From positions 1 through 64,000 of the forward strand of contig NZ_BMNC01000011.1 in NCBI RefSeq assembly GCF_014646255.1: a stretch of 64,000 bases of DNA. Direction: 5' to 3'. Positions 17,795 through 25,243 of this stretch are shown piece by piece. The notes below the pieces were generated by a model. The model worked only from the letters and a program-made list of their open reading frames with translations, did no database searches and was not told the DNA's origin. The stretch is from Lentzea pudingi. Lineage in GTDB: Bacteria; Actinomycetota; Actinomycetes; Mycobacteriales; Pseudonocardiaceae. Within the stretch, counting starts at the first letter, position 1. Every line of letters begins with the position of its first letter. The translations under genes and the position numbers were made by a program.

Positions 17795-18760
17795 GTGCAA
17801 GCCCCCAGAATCGCTCTGGCTTTGACGCTCGTGTTGACAATTGCCGGATGTGGCGGTGGATCAACGGCATCACCGCGTTCCAGTTCGGCAGCACCCACCG
17901 AGCCCTGCGACTCCATCACCATCGCGGTCAACCCGTGGGTCGGTTACGCGGCGAACGCGGCCGTGGTCGCGTATCTCGCCGAGAAGCGGCTCGGCTGCAA
18001 GGTGACGAAGAAGGAAGTCGACGAGCAGACCGCCTGGCAGGGCCTCGACTCCGGCGAGATCGACGTGATCCTGGAGAACTGGGGTCACGAGGACCTGAAG
18101 CAGAAGTACATCGACGAGAAGCGCACCGCCGTGCGGGTCGGCCCGTCGGGCAACAAGGGTGTGATCGGCTGGTACGTGCCGCCGTGGATGAAGAAAGAGT
18201 TCCCGGACATCACGAACTGGCAGAACCTCAACAAGTACGCCGAGAAGTTCAGGACCGCCCAGTCCGACGGCAAGGGTCAGGTGCTCGACGGCGACCCGTC
18301 GTTCGTCACGAACGACGAGGCCCTGGTCAAGAACCTGAACCTGAACTACAAGGTCGTCTACGCGGGCAGCGAGGAGGCCAGCATCAAGGCCTTCCGCCAG
18401 GCGCAGGAGAAGAAGACGCCGCTCATCGGCTACTTCTTCGAACCGCAGTGGCTGCACCTCGACATCGAGCTGGTCAAGATCGAACTGCCCGAGTACACGG
18501 CGGGCTGTGACGCGGACGCGGCCAAGGTCGCCTGCGACTACCCGCGCTACGAGCTCGACAAGATCGCGTCGAAGAAGTTCATGGACAAGGGCGGCCCCGC
18601 TGCCAGGCTCGTGCAGAACTTCCAGTGGAGCAACGACGAGCAGGACACGGTCGCGTCGTTCATCGCGAAGTACAAGATGTCGCCCGACGAGGCGGCGAAG
18701 CGGTGGGTCGAGGCGAACCCGGACCGGGTCGAGGACTGGCTGACGAAGGCCAAGCCGTAA
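17795..18760 (+). CDS. Glycine betaine-type ABC substrate-binding lipoprotein (copy 2)
   Basis: This 321-residue lipoprotein (lipobox TIAGC) is strongly similar along its whole length to the product of 13651-14604: INPWVGY becomes VNPWVGY, and WYVPPW and the VTNDEALVKNLNLNYKVVY block are kept. The GTG start follows GAGGAG. It is transcribed away from the ATPase-permease operon and likely feeds the same fused permease with a different ligand or affinity. Only 21 bases separate its stop codon from that of the convergent gene at 18782. Confidence 0.88.
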   Translation: MQAPRIALALTLVLTIAGCGGGSTASPRSSSAAPTEPCDSITIAVNPWVGYAANAAVVAYLAEKRLGCKVTKKEVDEQTAWQGLDSGEIDVILENWGHEDLKQKYIDEKRTAVRVGPSGNKGVIGWYVPPWMKKEFPDITNWQNLNKYAEKFRTAQSDGKGQVLDGDPSFVTNDEALVKNLNLNYKVVYAGSEEASIKAFRQAQEKKTPLIGYFFEPQWLHLDIELVKIELPEYTAGCDADAAKVACDYPRYELDKIASKKFMDKGGPAARLVQNFQWSNDEQDTVASFIAKYKMSPDEAAKRWVEANPDRVEDWLTKAKP

Positions 18761-18781
18761 CTTCCGTCCTCACCTCTTGTC

Positions 18782-20563
18782 CTAAGTCTTGCCGCGCGAC
18801 CACCACTTCTCGTCGGGGCCGGAGATGTCCTCGACGCTGAGCCTGCGAACGGACCCCGCTCGCTTGAGCCGGGCCACCAGCTGGTCCTCGCGCTGCGCGA
18901 GCCGACGGTAGATCTCCACCGCGGAGGTCTCCCGCCGGCCGCGTTGTCCCTCCTGGGCGCGTCTCTCCACGGTGCGCCAGTTCCCGAGGAACTCGAGCGT
19001 CAGGTCGGCGACGGCCTGCCCGGCGTGCGCGGTCAGCGTGTCGGCGGGCGAGGCGAACCGTCCCGCGTGGAACGCCAGGTTCCTCGTGACGTAGAGCCAT
19101 TCGAGCAGCGCGGCGGCGGTGTCCTCCTGTTCGCGCAGCCAGCCCGCGAGGACCTTCGAGTCCGCGAGCCGGGCGCGCCACAGTTCGGTGAGGTCCTGCA
19201 CGAGCCCGCCCTCGCTCTCGGCGAGCGCGGTGATGGCCTTCTGGGCGGCGTCCAGGTCCGCGTTCGGGCGGTTGTGCTCGATGAGGACTTCGAGCCACGC
19301 GTCCACGGACTTCAGGTGGTGCTTCACACCGGTGGTCGGCACTCGCGCGTCGAGCGGTTTGCGCAGTTCGGTGTCGTGCGTGGTGAGCACGACGTGCAGG
19401 CTGACGAGGTGCTGCCGCAGCATCTGCAGCGCGCACGCCTTGGCCAGCCACGCGATCTTGCCCGGGTCGAGCCCGGTCGCCTCCAGCGCACTCCACGCGA
19501 GCCCGGCGCTGGCCATCGGCGCGTCGACCTGCCGCGCCAGGTTCGCCACCCGCATCGCACTGCGCAGCTCAGCCGGCCAGTACGCGGTGAGCGGGTAGGC
19601 GTTGCCGACCGTGCGCTGGTGCTCCGTGCCGCGCGTGACCCGCCCACCCGGCTCGCTGACCTGCCACACCGGTGCGATGTCCAGCTCGGTGAGCCGCTCC
19701 CCCGCCGCGTACTGGTCGAGCACCTCGCTGAGGATCCGGCGCCCCCGCAGCGCGGCCGTGTGCACGTCGGCGGCCACGACCGGCACCCGCACCAGCACCG
19801 ACGACCCGTTGACGGCGTCCTTCAGGAAGTCGTCCTTCGGCAACCTGTTGCGGTGCAACGGCTCCTGCCGTGCACCGGGCAACAGCCCGTCCAGGTGCCT
19901 GAGCACCCGCGCACCCCTGACCACGAGCGCCACAACGTGCTTCCGCTCCTTCGGCCAGAGCACCTCGGAGAGGTCACCGGGCTTCTTGAGCCACCGCAGC
20001 AGGTCCGTCCTGAGCTGCCTGCCGTCCCGCCCGTGCATCGCCACGACGACCGCGACCTCGGCGATCATCCTGGCGCGCAACGGAAGCTCCACCCCGTTCC
20101 ACAGTGGAGTGATCCACCTCCGCACGGCCTTGCGCAGCGCCCGCGGATCGAGCTTCGCCGCGGCGGCGGCCGTCACCAGGGGATCGAGCTTCGGGCCGTC
20201 GGCCACGATGGCGGCGTCGACCTGGACGAGAACCCTGCGCGCCTTGGCGAGCTCCAGTCCACCGCCGTGCGCGTAGGCGGGCTTGGCGGCGTCCATGCAC
20301 GCGAGCGAGGTCGCGATGATGCGCCGTAACAGGTTCCACCGCGGCTGGTCCTCGGTGGCGTGGCTCTCCAACGCGGTCTGGGCACGCGTGACGGCGAGGA
20401 CAGCGCTGTTGAGCCCCGCGACGTGCTCACCGAGGTGCGCGTCGGGGTCGAGCGCCCTCAGCACACCCTGCAGCAACGCCCGCTGCCCCCGGCCGAGCCC
20501 GGCGTCGTCGAACGCCCGCCGCAGCCGGTCGTCGAGGTACTGATAGCGCACGTGACGCACCAT
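18782..20563 (-). CDS. Large protein of unknown function with C-terminal HEPN-like RN-x3-H motif
   Basis: This 593-residue soluble protein has no signal, membrane segment or recognised enzyme domain. It is largely helical and rich in Leu, Ala and Arg. Near the C-terminus, in a hydrophobic helix (EWLYVTRNLAFHAG), R494-N495-x3-H499 matches the RX4H motif of HEPN ribonuclease domains, and a long helix follows (VADLTLEFLGNW), as in that fold. ATG 20563 lies 7 bases from the start of the divergent hydrolase; no clear ribosome site is seen, and GTGs just inside are alternatives. HEPN assignment is an inference from the motif alone. Confidence 0.6.
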   Translation of the reverse strand: MVRHVRYQYLDDRLRRAFDDAGLGRGQRALLQGVLRALDPDAHLGEHVAGLNSAVLAVTRAQTALESHATEDQPRWNLLRRIIATSLACMDAAKPAYAHGGGLELAKARRVLVQVDAAIVADGPKLDPLVTAAAAAKLDPRALRKAVRRWITPLWNGVELPLRARMIAEVAVVVAMHGRDGRQLRTDLLRWLKKPGDLSEVLWPKERKHVVALVVRGARVLRHLDGLLPGARQEPLHRNRLPKDDFLKDAVNGSSVLVRVPVVAADVHTAALRGRRILSEVLDQYAAGERLTELDIAPVWQVSEPGGRVTRGTEHQRTVGNAYPLTAYWPAELRSAMRVANLARQVDAPMASAGLAWSALEATGLDPGKIAWLAKACALQMLRQHLVSLHVVLTTHDTELRKPLDARVPTTGVKHHLKSVDAWLEVLIEHNRPNADLDAAQKAITALAESEGGLVQDLTELWRARLADSKVLAGWLREQEDTAAALLEWLYVTRNLAFHAGRFASPADTLTAHAGQAVADLTLEFLGNWRTVERRAQEGQRGRRETSAVEIYRRLAQREDQLVARLKRAGSVRRLSVEDISGPDEKWWSRGKT

Positions 20564-20570
20564 AGAGGTC

Positions 20571-21329
20571 ATGGACAACCGGAAAGCGGTCTTCGCGGGC
20601 ATCGACGGCCAGGCGCTGGCTGGCCGCCTCGAACTACCCGAGGGCGACATCACCGCCACCGCCGTCTTCGCGCACTGCTTCACCTGCGGCAAGGACTCGG
20701 TGGCAGCCAGCCGCATCTCCCGCCGGCTGGCCGAACGCGGGGTCGCGGTGCTCAGGTTCGACTTCACCGGCCTGGGCCAGTCCGACGGCGACTTCGCCAA
20801 CACCACGTTCACGTCCAACGTCGACGACCTCGTCTGCGCCGCGAACCACCTGCGCGACACCATCGGCGCCCCGGCGGTCCTCATCGGACACTCACTGGGC
20901 GGCGCCGCCGTACTCGCCGCCGCACACCAGATCCCCGAGGTCAGAGCCGTCGTCACGATCGGGGCACCGTTCGACACCTCCCACGTCGAACACCTGCTCG
21001 GCCCGTCCCGCGAGAAGATCGAGGCCGACGGCGTGGCCGAGGTGCTGCTGGCGGGCCGCCCGTTCCGGATCAGCGACGGCTTCCTGCGCGACATCAACCA
21101 GCAGAACCAGTCCGCGTGCATCGCGGGCCTCGACCGCGCACTGCTCGTCATGCACTCCCCGCAGGACGACACGGTGGGCATCGACAACGCGAGGCTCGTC
21201 TTCGACTCGGCGCGGCACCCCAAGTCGTTCGTGTCGCTGGACGGCGCCGACCACCTGCTGACCGACCGCGCGGACGCCACCTACGTGGCGGAGGTGCTCG
21301 CGGCGTGGGCCGGCCGCTACCTGAGGTGA
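20571..21329 (+). CDS. Alpha/beta hydrolase
   Basis: This 252-residue cytoplasmic hydrolase has nucleophile elbow GHSLGG, an acid candidate in SPQDDTVG and a catalytic His in GADHLLTD, the usual Ser-Asp-His order. The N-terminal part (LAGRLELPEGD...FAHCFTCGKDS) resembles the hydrolase half of alpha/beta hydrolase-OsmC fusions; the OsmC half is absent here. Substrate is unknown. Its ATG is 7 bases from the start of the opposite gene, so promoters of the pair must lie inside each other's coding regions. A perfect hairpin terminator follows. Confidence 0.82.
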   Translation: MDNRKAVFAGIDGQALAGRLELPEGDITATAVFAHCFTCGKDSVAASRISRRLAERGVAVLRFDFTGLGQSDGDFANTTFTSNVDDLVCAANHLRDTIGAPAVLIGHSLGGAAVLAAAHQIPEVRAVVTIGAPFDTSHVEHLLGPSREKIEADGVAEVLLAGRPFRISDGFLRDINQQNQSACIAGLDRALLVMHSPQDDTVGIDNARLVFDSARHPKSFVSLDGADHLLTDRADATYVAEVLAAWAGRYLR

Positions 21330-21332
21330 GCC

Positions 21333-21368
21333 GAAAGCCCTCGACCACGTGCTCCGTCGAGGGCTTTC
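21333..21368 (+). terminator. Terminator after the alpha/beta hydrolase
   Basis: A perfect 12-bp stem (21333-21344 with 21357-21368) closes a 12-base loop, four bases after the stop codon. It also lies just downstream of the minus-strand tRNA-Pro gene and may end that transcript too. Confidence 0.8.
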
Positions 21369-21376
21369 GTCAACCG

Positions 21377-21450
21377 TCGGGGCGACAGGATTTGAACCTG
21401 CGACCCCCCGCTCCCAAAGCGGGTGCGCTACCAAACTGCGCCACGCCCCG
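21377..21450 (-). tRNA. tRNA-Pro (anticodon UGG)
   Basis: Read on the minus strand, the 7-bp acceptor stem CGGGGCG pairs with CGCCCCG. The anticodon arm has loop CTTTGGGA with anticodon TGG, and the T-arm carries GGTTCAAATCC. Length is 74 with the discriminator base. The 3' CCA is not encoded. Confidence 0.95.
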
Positions 21451-21451
21451 G

Positions 21452-21482
21452 TTGCACCCAGCTTACCGCCACCCGCTAAGGT
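21452..21482 (+). promoter_or_regulatory. Candidate promoter of tRNA-Gly
   Basis: TTGCAC (21452-21457) and TAAGGT (21477-21482) lie upstream of the tRNA-Gly gene with a 19-base spacer, longer than ideal. The -10 element fits the actinobacterial TAnnnT pattern. Confidence 0.35.
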
Positions 21483-21512
21483 AGTGATCGCAGCCCCGCA
21501 AAGGGCGGCAAC

Positions 21513-21583
21513 GCGGGCGTAGCTCAATGGTAGAGCCCTAGTCTTCCAAACTAGCTACGCGGGTTCGATTCCCGTCGCCCGCT
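21513..21583 (+). tRNA. tRNA-Gly (anticodon UCC)
   Basis: The acceptor stem GCGGGCG pairs with CGCCCGC. The D-arm is AGCTCAATGGTAGAGC, the anticodon loop has TCC (CTTCCAA), and the T-arm is GGGTTCGATTCCC. Length is 71; the 3' CCA is not encoded. Confidence 0.96.
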
Positions 21584-21590
21584 CGCGACC

Positions 21591-21634
21591 GAGGTCGACC
21601 CATGTCTGCGGAGAACGCAGACCGGGTCGGCCTC
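21591..21634 (+). terminator. Hairpin terminator after tRNA-Gly
   Basis: An extended stem (GAGG..CGACCC with GGGTCG..CCTC, and an inner GTCTGCG/CGCAGAC) lies 8 bases past the tRNA and is followed by the T-rich run TCGTCTTTCTTCT. This is the most classical Rho-independent site in the window. Confidence 0.75.
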
Positions 21635-21727
21635 TCGTCTTTCTTCTGGGGGCCGAGCCCCCAGACCCCAGCCGGGGCGGTCCCCGGACCCCCATCAAGT
21701 GGGGCGGGTCACCCTGCGAAGAGGGGG

Positions 21728-22282
21728 TCACGCCGAGGCGATGCCGATCTGCGTGTGGCGGTGCGTCGGGTGGTCGATTTCGTCGGCCACGGCCACCGCG
21801 AAGTCCTCGTAGGTCAGGGCGTCCGCCGGATCGGGCCCGCTCACCCGGTACCGGCCCGTGGACGTGCCGCCGAAGTTGCCTGCCGGGCTCATCGCCAGCC
21901 AGTCGGTAGCGGACGCGGCCAGCACCTCGACTCCTGCCGCGTGTCCCAGGCAGAACGGCTTGTGCTCGGCCGGGAAGTCCGGGTTGTCGAGGAAGCGGAC
22001 GCCCGGCGCGGTCTCGAGCAGCGGGTAGATGCCGACCACGACGATCCGGCCCGCGCCGGACGCCACCAGGGCGCGGGCCGCTGAGGTGTAGAACTCCGCC
22101 GGGTCGCGGGAGAGGTCGACCACCGTGCTCACCGCGACGTCGGGGCCCGCCGCCGCCTCCGCCGCGGCCTCCACGCCGGGGTCGCGGCCGATCCTCGTGA
22201 CCTCGTGGCCGCGGGACTGCGCGACGGCCGCGATCTGCAGTCCTGCCTTGCCGGACGCACCGAAAACAACGATCTTCGCCAT
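21728..22282 (-). CDS. NAD(P)-binding (NmrA/SDR-like) protein
   Basis: This 184-residue protein starts MAKIVVFGASGKAG, the Rossmann GxSGxxG motif of atypical short-chain dehydrogenases/NmrA-like NAD(P)-binding proteins; the next strand ends with a polar residue after RGHEVTRIGRD, as in NADP binders. No YxxxK active-site pair is obvious, so it may be a redox sensor or an atypical reductase. It diverges from an HxlR regulator with a 57-base gap, the usual layout when that regulator controls the oxidoreductase. Confidence 0.8.
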   Translation of the reverse strand: MAKIVVFGASGKAGLQIAAVAQSRGHEVTRIGRDPGVEAAAEAAAGPDVAVSTVVDLSRDPAEFYTSAARALVASGAGRIVVVGIYPLLETAPGVRFLDNPDFPAEHKPFCLGHAAGVEVLAASATDWLAMSPAGNFGGTSTGRYRVSGPDPADALTYEDFAVAVADEIDHPTHRHTQIGIASA

Positions 22283-22339
22283 GAGCGCGAAGGTAGGGTG
22301 CCGGCAGCCGGTTTCCGCAACGATATCGGGGGTGAGCAG

Positions 22340-22639
22340 GTGGGATGCACGCACGAGCTGCCGTACCAGATCGGTGACAAGTGGACCGCGCACGTGTTGC
22401 GGGGGTTGCAGGACGGGCGTCGGCGGTTCGGTGAGTTGCGGGCCGGGATGTCCTGGGTGACGCCCAAGGTGCTCGCCGAGACGTTGCGGGCGATGGAGCG
22501 CGAGGGCACGGTTTCGCGCGAGGCGTTCGAGGAAAACCCGCCGCGGGTCGAGTACGAGCTGACGGCGCACGGGCGCAAGGTGCTCGGACTGCTCGACCTG
22601 TGTTGTGACTGGGCCCGAGAGAACCTGGTGGAGACGTGA
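22340..22639 (+). CDS. HxlR-family transcriptional regulator
   Basis: This 99-residue winged-helix regulator shows IGDKWTAHVLRGLQDGRRRFGELRAGM and WVTPKVLAETLRAMEREGTVSRE, the two DNA-binding core segments of HxlR proteins, plus the single N-terminal Cys (GCTHEL) that some members use for redox or aldehyde sensing. GTG 22340 is the best start; it follows a G-rich site. Its TGA overlaps the GTG of the VOC gene by four bases. It probably controls the divergent NAD(P)-binding gene and its own operon. Confidence 0.85.
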   Translation: MGCTHELPYQIGDKWTAHVLRGLQDGRRRFGELRAGMSWVTPKVLAETLRAMEREGTVSREAFEENPPRVEYELTAHGRKVLGLLDLCCDWARENLVET

Positions 22640-22971
22640 GGCTCGAACAGATCGTCATCGACAGCAACGATCCGGCGAAGCTCGTCCGGTTCTGGGCGGA
22701 GCTGCTCGGCGGTGAGCCGGTGCACCGCGAGCTCGGGTGGGCGCACGTCGAGCCACCCGGTGGCGTGCGGATGTCGTTCCAGCCGGTGCCGGAGCGCAAG
22801 GACGTGAAGAACCGGTTCCACCTCGACTTCGAGGTCGACGACATCGAGGCGGCGGTCGTGAAGGCGGTCAGCCTCGGTGCCACCCGCGAGGGTGTCGTGC
22901 ACACCGACGAGCAGGGCAGCTTCCAGGTCATGCGCGACCCCGAGGGCAACGAGTTCTGCTTCGTCCGCTGA
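22636..22971 (+). CDS. VOC (glyoxalase-like) family protein
   Basis: This 111-residue protein has one glyoxalase/bleomycin-resistance fold: LEQIVIDSNDPAKLVRFWAE at the N-terminus and DPEGNEFCFV at the C-terminus, with the metal-ligand Glu usual in the last strand. Single-domain VOC proteins dimerise and bind small ligands or metals; the exact activity is unknown. It is translationally coupled to the HxlR regulator gene upstream. Confidence 0.85.
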   Translation: MRLEQIVIDSNDPAKLVRFWAELLGGEPVHRELGWAHVEPPGGVRMSFQPVPERKDVKNRFHLDFEVDDIEAAVVKAVSLGATREGVVHTDEQGSFQVMRDPEGNEFCFVR

Positions 22972-22979
22972 GGACCCGC

Positions 22980-23096
22980 CTAGTGAACGGCGCGCCAGAG
23001 CGCCTCACCGAAGCGGATCGCGAGGACCAGGAGCAGGACGCCGATCGCGAAGCTGATGAGGCACCGGACGATGACCAGCAGTGTGGTGCCCTTCAT
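22980..23096 (-). CDS. Small single-pass membrane protein (38 residues)
   Basis: This short frame codes for MKGTTLLVIVRCLISFAIGV followed by LLLVLAIRFGEALWRAVH: one hydrophobic helix of about 22 residues with a basic or amphipathic end. It is convergent with the VOC gene, and the stop codons are 8 bases apart. An in-frame ATG at 23111 would add five residues (MNHDG). No clear ribosome site is seen before either ATG, so the call rests on the clean transmembrane pattern. Function unknown. Confidence 0.45.
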   Translation of the reverse strand: MKGTTLLVIVRCLISFAIGVLLLVLAIRFGEALWRAVH

Positions 23097-23149
23097 GCCG
23101 TCATGGTTCATCGCCGCCGGGGAGCAGCAACAGAGTCCATCGGGACCAA

Positions 23150-23155
23150 TACGAT
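23150..23155 (+). promoter_or_regulatory. -10 element for a probable leaderless HIT mRNA
   Basis: TACGAT fits the actinobacterial TAnnnT element and ends 6 bases before the GTG at 23162, the spacing expected when transcription starts at the initiation codon. No good -35 is seen, and no ribosome site precedes the GTG. Confidence 0.4.
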
Positions 23156-23161
23156 GCCGTT

Positions 23162-23497
23162 GTGACCGACTGCCTGTTCTGCCGCATCGTCGCGGGCGAG
23201 ATCCCGGCGACCGTCGTGACGGAGACCGAGACGACGCTCGCGTTCCGCGACATCGATCCCAAGGCGCCCACGCACGTCCTGGTGATCCCCAAGGAGCACC
23301 ACACGGCGATCGGCGACGTCGACCCGGTGCTCGCGGGGCAGATCCTCGCCACGGCGGACCAGGTCGCGAAGTCCGAGGGCGTCGACTCCTCCGGCTACCG
23401 CCTCGTCTTCAACACCGGCGAGGACGGCGGCCAGACCGTCTTCCACGTGCACTGCCACGTCCTCGGCGGACGCGGTCTCACGTGGCCTCCGGGATAG
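23162..23497 (+). CDS. HIT-family hydrolase
   Basis: This 111-residue histidine-triad protein begins TDCLFCRIVAGEIPA, the HINT-group signature, and carries the catalytic HVHCHVLGG (His-phi-His-phi-His) near the C-terminus. Such enzymes hydrolyse nucleoside phosphoramidates or adenylated amines. The GTG start has no ribosome site but a -10-like TACGAT 6 bases upstream, so the mRNA may be leaderless. The last 20 bases overlap the 3' end of the convergent metallo-beta-lactamase-fold gene. Confidence 0.92.
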   Translation: MTDCLFCRIVAGEIPATVVTETETTLAFRDIDPKAPTHVLVIPKEHHTAIGDVDPVLAGQILATADQVAKSEGVDSSGYRLVFNTGEDGGQTVFHVHCHVLGGRGLTWPPG

Positions 23498-24086
23498 CCA
23501 TCTCCCGCACGAACCGGGCGTCGACCGGGTCTCCGTGGCCCGGCACGACGATCCGCGGGTCGAGCTCCAGCAGCAGGTCGAGGACGTGGCGCCAGTTCGA
23601 CGGCGTCGCGTCCGGACCTGCCTGAGCGGCCGCGCCCTGCTCCACCAGGTCGCCCGCGAACACGACTCCGGCGTCCGGCACGTGCACGACGACGTCGTGC
23701 GAGGTGTGCGCGGGACCGAAGTGGTGCAGGTCGACCCGGCGGCCGCCGACGTCGAGCGTGACGGTGTCGCGGAACGTGTGCGTGGGCGCGACGAGCGTGC
23801 CCTCGAACGGGTCGTCGTAGTACCTGGCGCGGTCTTCGAGCAGCGACTCGTCCACCACGCAGCCCTCGTGCGCCCACACCTCGCACGGCAGGAACGCCTC
23901 GGTGGCCAGCACGTGGTCGAAGTGGTTGTGCGTCAACACGATCCGCGACGGCCGAACCTCGCGCGCCAACGCCGGGTCCATGCCGGAGTCGACGAGCAGC
24001 GAGTCACCCGGCCCGGTGACGAGGCCGAGGGTCAGGTCCAACTCGGTGTGGCGGCGCACGAACACTCCGGGCGCGATCTCGATCAC
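23478..24086 (-). CDS. Metallo-beta-lactamase-fold hydrolase
   Basis: This 202-residue protein carries the binuclear-metal motif THNHFDH, then GPAHTSHDVVVHVPDAGVVF (third metal His) and a C-terminal PGHGDPV, as in glyoxalase II-like hydrolases. No signal peptide is present. The GTG start at 24086 overlaps the TGA of the upstream ComB-like gene by four bases, so the two are co-translated. Substrate unknown; a thioester or lactone is typical of the fold. Confidence 0.88.
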   Translation of the reverse strand: MIEIAPGVFVRRHTELDLTLGLVTGPGDSLLVDSGMDPALAREVRPSRIVLTHNHFDHVLATEAFLPCEVWAHEGCVVDESLLEDRARYYDDPFEGTLVAPTHTFRDTVTLDVGGRRVDLHHFGPAHTSHDVVVHVPDAGVVFAGDLVEQGAAAQAGPDATPSNWRHVLDLLLELDPRIVVPGHGDPVDARFVREMAIPEAT

Positions 24087-24769
24087 CCGGCCCTCCCCTC
24101 GACCAGGAGGCCGTCGGAGAGGACGGGCACCGCGCCGCTCACCCCCACCTGCAACGCGAGTTCCACGTCCGCCGCGTGGCCGTTCTCGATCAGCTCCCGC
24201 CCGGAGCCGCACTCCCTGACGACCTTCTCGACGTCACTGTTGACGTACGCGGCGCGGGCGAGTCGCGCCTCCGGCGAGGCCTCACCCGTCAAGGCCGCGA
24301 GCACGGCACCCGCACCCAGGTGGTCCTCGATGCACGGACGCAACGGCCCGAACTCCCGGGGCCCTGACTTGAGGATGTCGAGGCCCCACCGCTCCCCGCC
24401 GGGGATCACGCCGATGGTCCCGCCCAACCCCTGCGCGTGAGCGGCGACCGCCTCGGCGTTGCGCAGGCACGCCGCGAGCACGTGGGCCCCGGTCTCCGCC
24501 GCCAGCCTGCAGAGGTTCGAGCCGTTCGGCGACGGCAGGTCGACCACTCCCGTCGCGTCCACGAGTGATGCTGGTCGCAACGTCTTCCCCGATTCGGGCT
24601 TCCACCGCGACGGCCGCACCTGGCCGCCGTTGCCCACCACCAGGTCCACGGACGTCGTGAACGACAGCACGTCGACGACTACCAGCACGTCACAGTCCCG
24701 CAGCGCGTGGACGCCCTCGGGCCCCCATTCCAGCCTCAGCTGGTACCCCTCCTGGCTGAACACACCCAC
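24083..24769 (-). CDS. ComB-like 2-phosphosulfolactate phosphatase family protein
   Basis: This protein of about 228 residues matches the ComB family: FSQEGYQLRLEWGPEGVHAL at the start, DVLVVVDVLSFTTSVDLVV as the core acidic strand, SPNGS, and a C-terminal region with NSDVEKVVRECGSGREL. In methanogens ComB acts in coenzyme M synthesis. Actinomycetes make no coenzyme M, so the bacterial substrate is unknown and probably another phosphoester. The start is uncertain: GTG 24769 or GTG 24763 both lie just before the conserved region. It diverges from rpiB with about 21 bases between starts. Confidence 0.8.
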   Translation of the reverse strand: MGVFSQEGYQLRLEWGPEGVHALRDCDVLVVVDVLSFTTSVDLVVGNGGQVRPSRWKPESGKTLRPASLVDATGVVDLPSPNGSNLCRLAAETGAHVLAACLRNAEAVAAHAQGLGGTIGVIPGGERWGLDILKSGPREFGPLRPCIEDHLGAGAVLAALTGEASPEARLARAAYVNSDVEKVVRECGSGRELIENGHAADVELALQVGVSGAVPVLSDGLLVEGRAG

Positions 24770-24790
24770 CAGCGTGTCAGACTCCGTGAC

Positions 24791-25243
24791 GTGCGCGTTT
24801 ATCTGGCAGCAGACCACGCGGGCTTCGAGCTGAAGTCCCACCTGTCCACGGCTCTCACCGAGCAGGGTTACGAGGTCGTCGACGTCGGTGCCCACGAGTA
24901 CGACGCCCAGGACGACTACGTGTCGTTCTGCGTCGACGCGGCCGAGAAGGTCGTGGCGGACCCCGGCAGTCTGGGTGTCGTGATCGGCGGCTCGGGCAAC
25001 GGTGAGCAGATCGCCGCGAACAAGGTGAAGGGCGCCCGCGCCGCGTTGGCGTGGAACGTCGACACCGCCCAGCTCGCCCGCCAGCACAACGACGCCCTGC
25101 TCGTCGGCATCGGTGCGCGCCAGCACACGGCCGAGGAAGCGACTGAGATCGTGTCGGCGTTCCTGAAGACGCCGTTCTCGGGCGAGCCGCGCCACCAGCG
25201 CCGCATCGACCAGGTCAGCGCGTACGAAGACAAGCGTGCCTGA
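24791..25243 (+). CDS. rpiB: Ribose-5-phosphate isomerase B
   Basis: This 150-residue enzyme interconverts ribose-5-phosphate and ribulose-5-phosphate in the pentose phosphate pathway. The start VRVYLAADHAGFELK holds the RpiB DHAG substrate loop, and IGGSGNGEQIAANKVKGARAAL is the conserved anion-hole region; the Ser in GGSGNGE replaces the Cys of some RpiB enzymes, as in actinobacteria. GTG 24791 is chosen from the family start; no clear ribosome site is present. It is followed by a DNA glycosylase gene overlapping 8 bases. The rpiB-nei pair is also found in M. tuberculosis (Rv2465c-Rv2464c). Confidence 0.94.
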   Translation: MRVYLAADHAGFELKSHLSTALTEQGYEVVDVGAHEYDAQDDYVSFCVDAAEKVVADPGSLGVVIGGSGNGEQIAANKVKGARAALAWNVDTAQLARQHNDALLVGIGARQHTAEEATEIVSAFLKTPFSGEPRHQRRIDQVSAYEDKRA

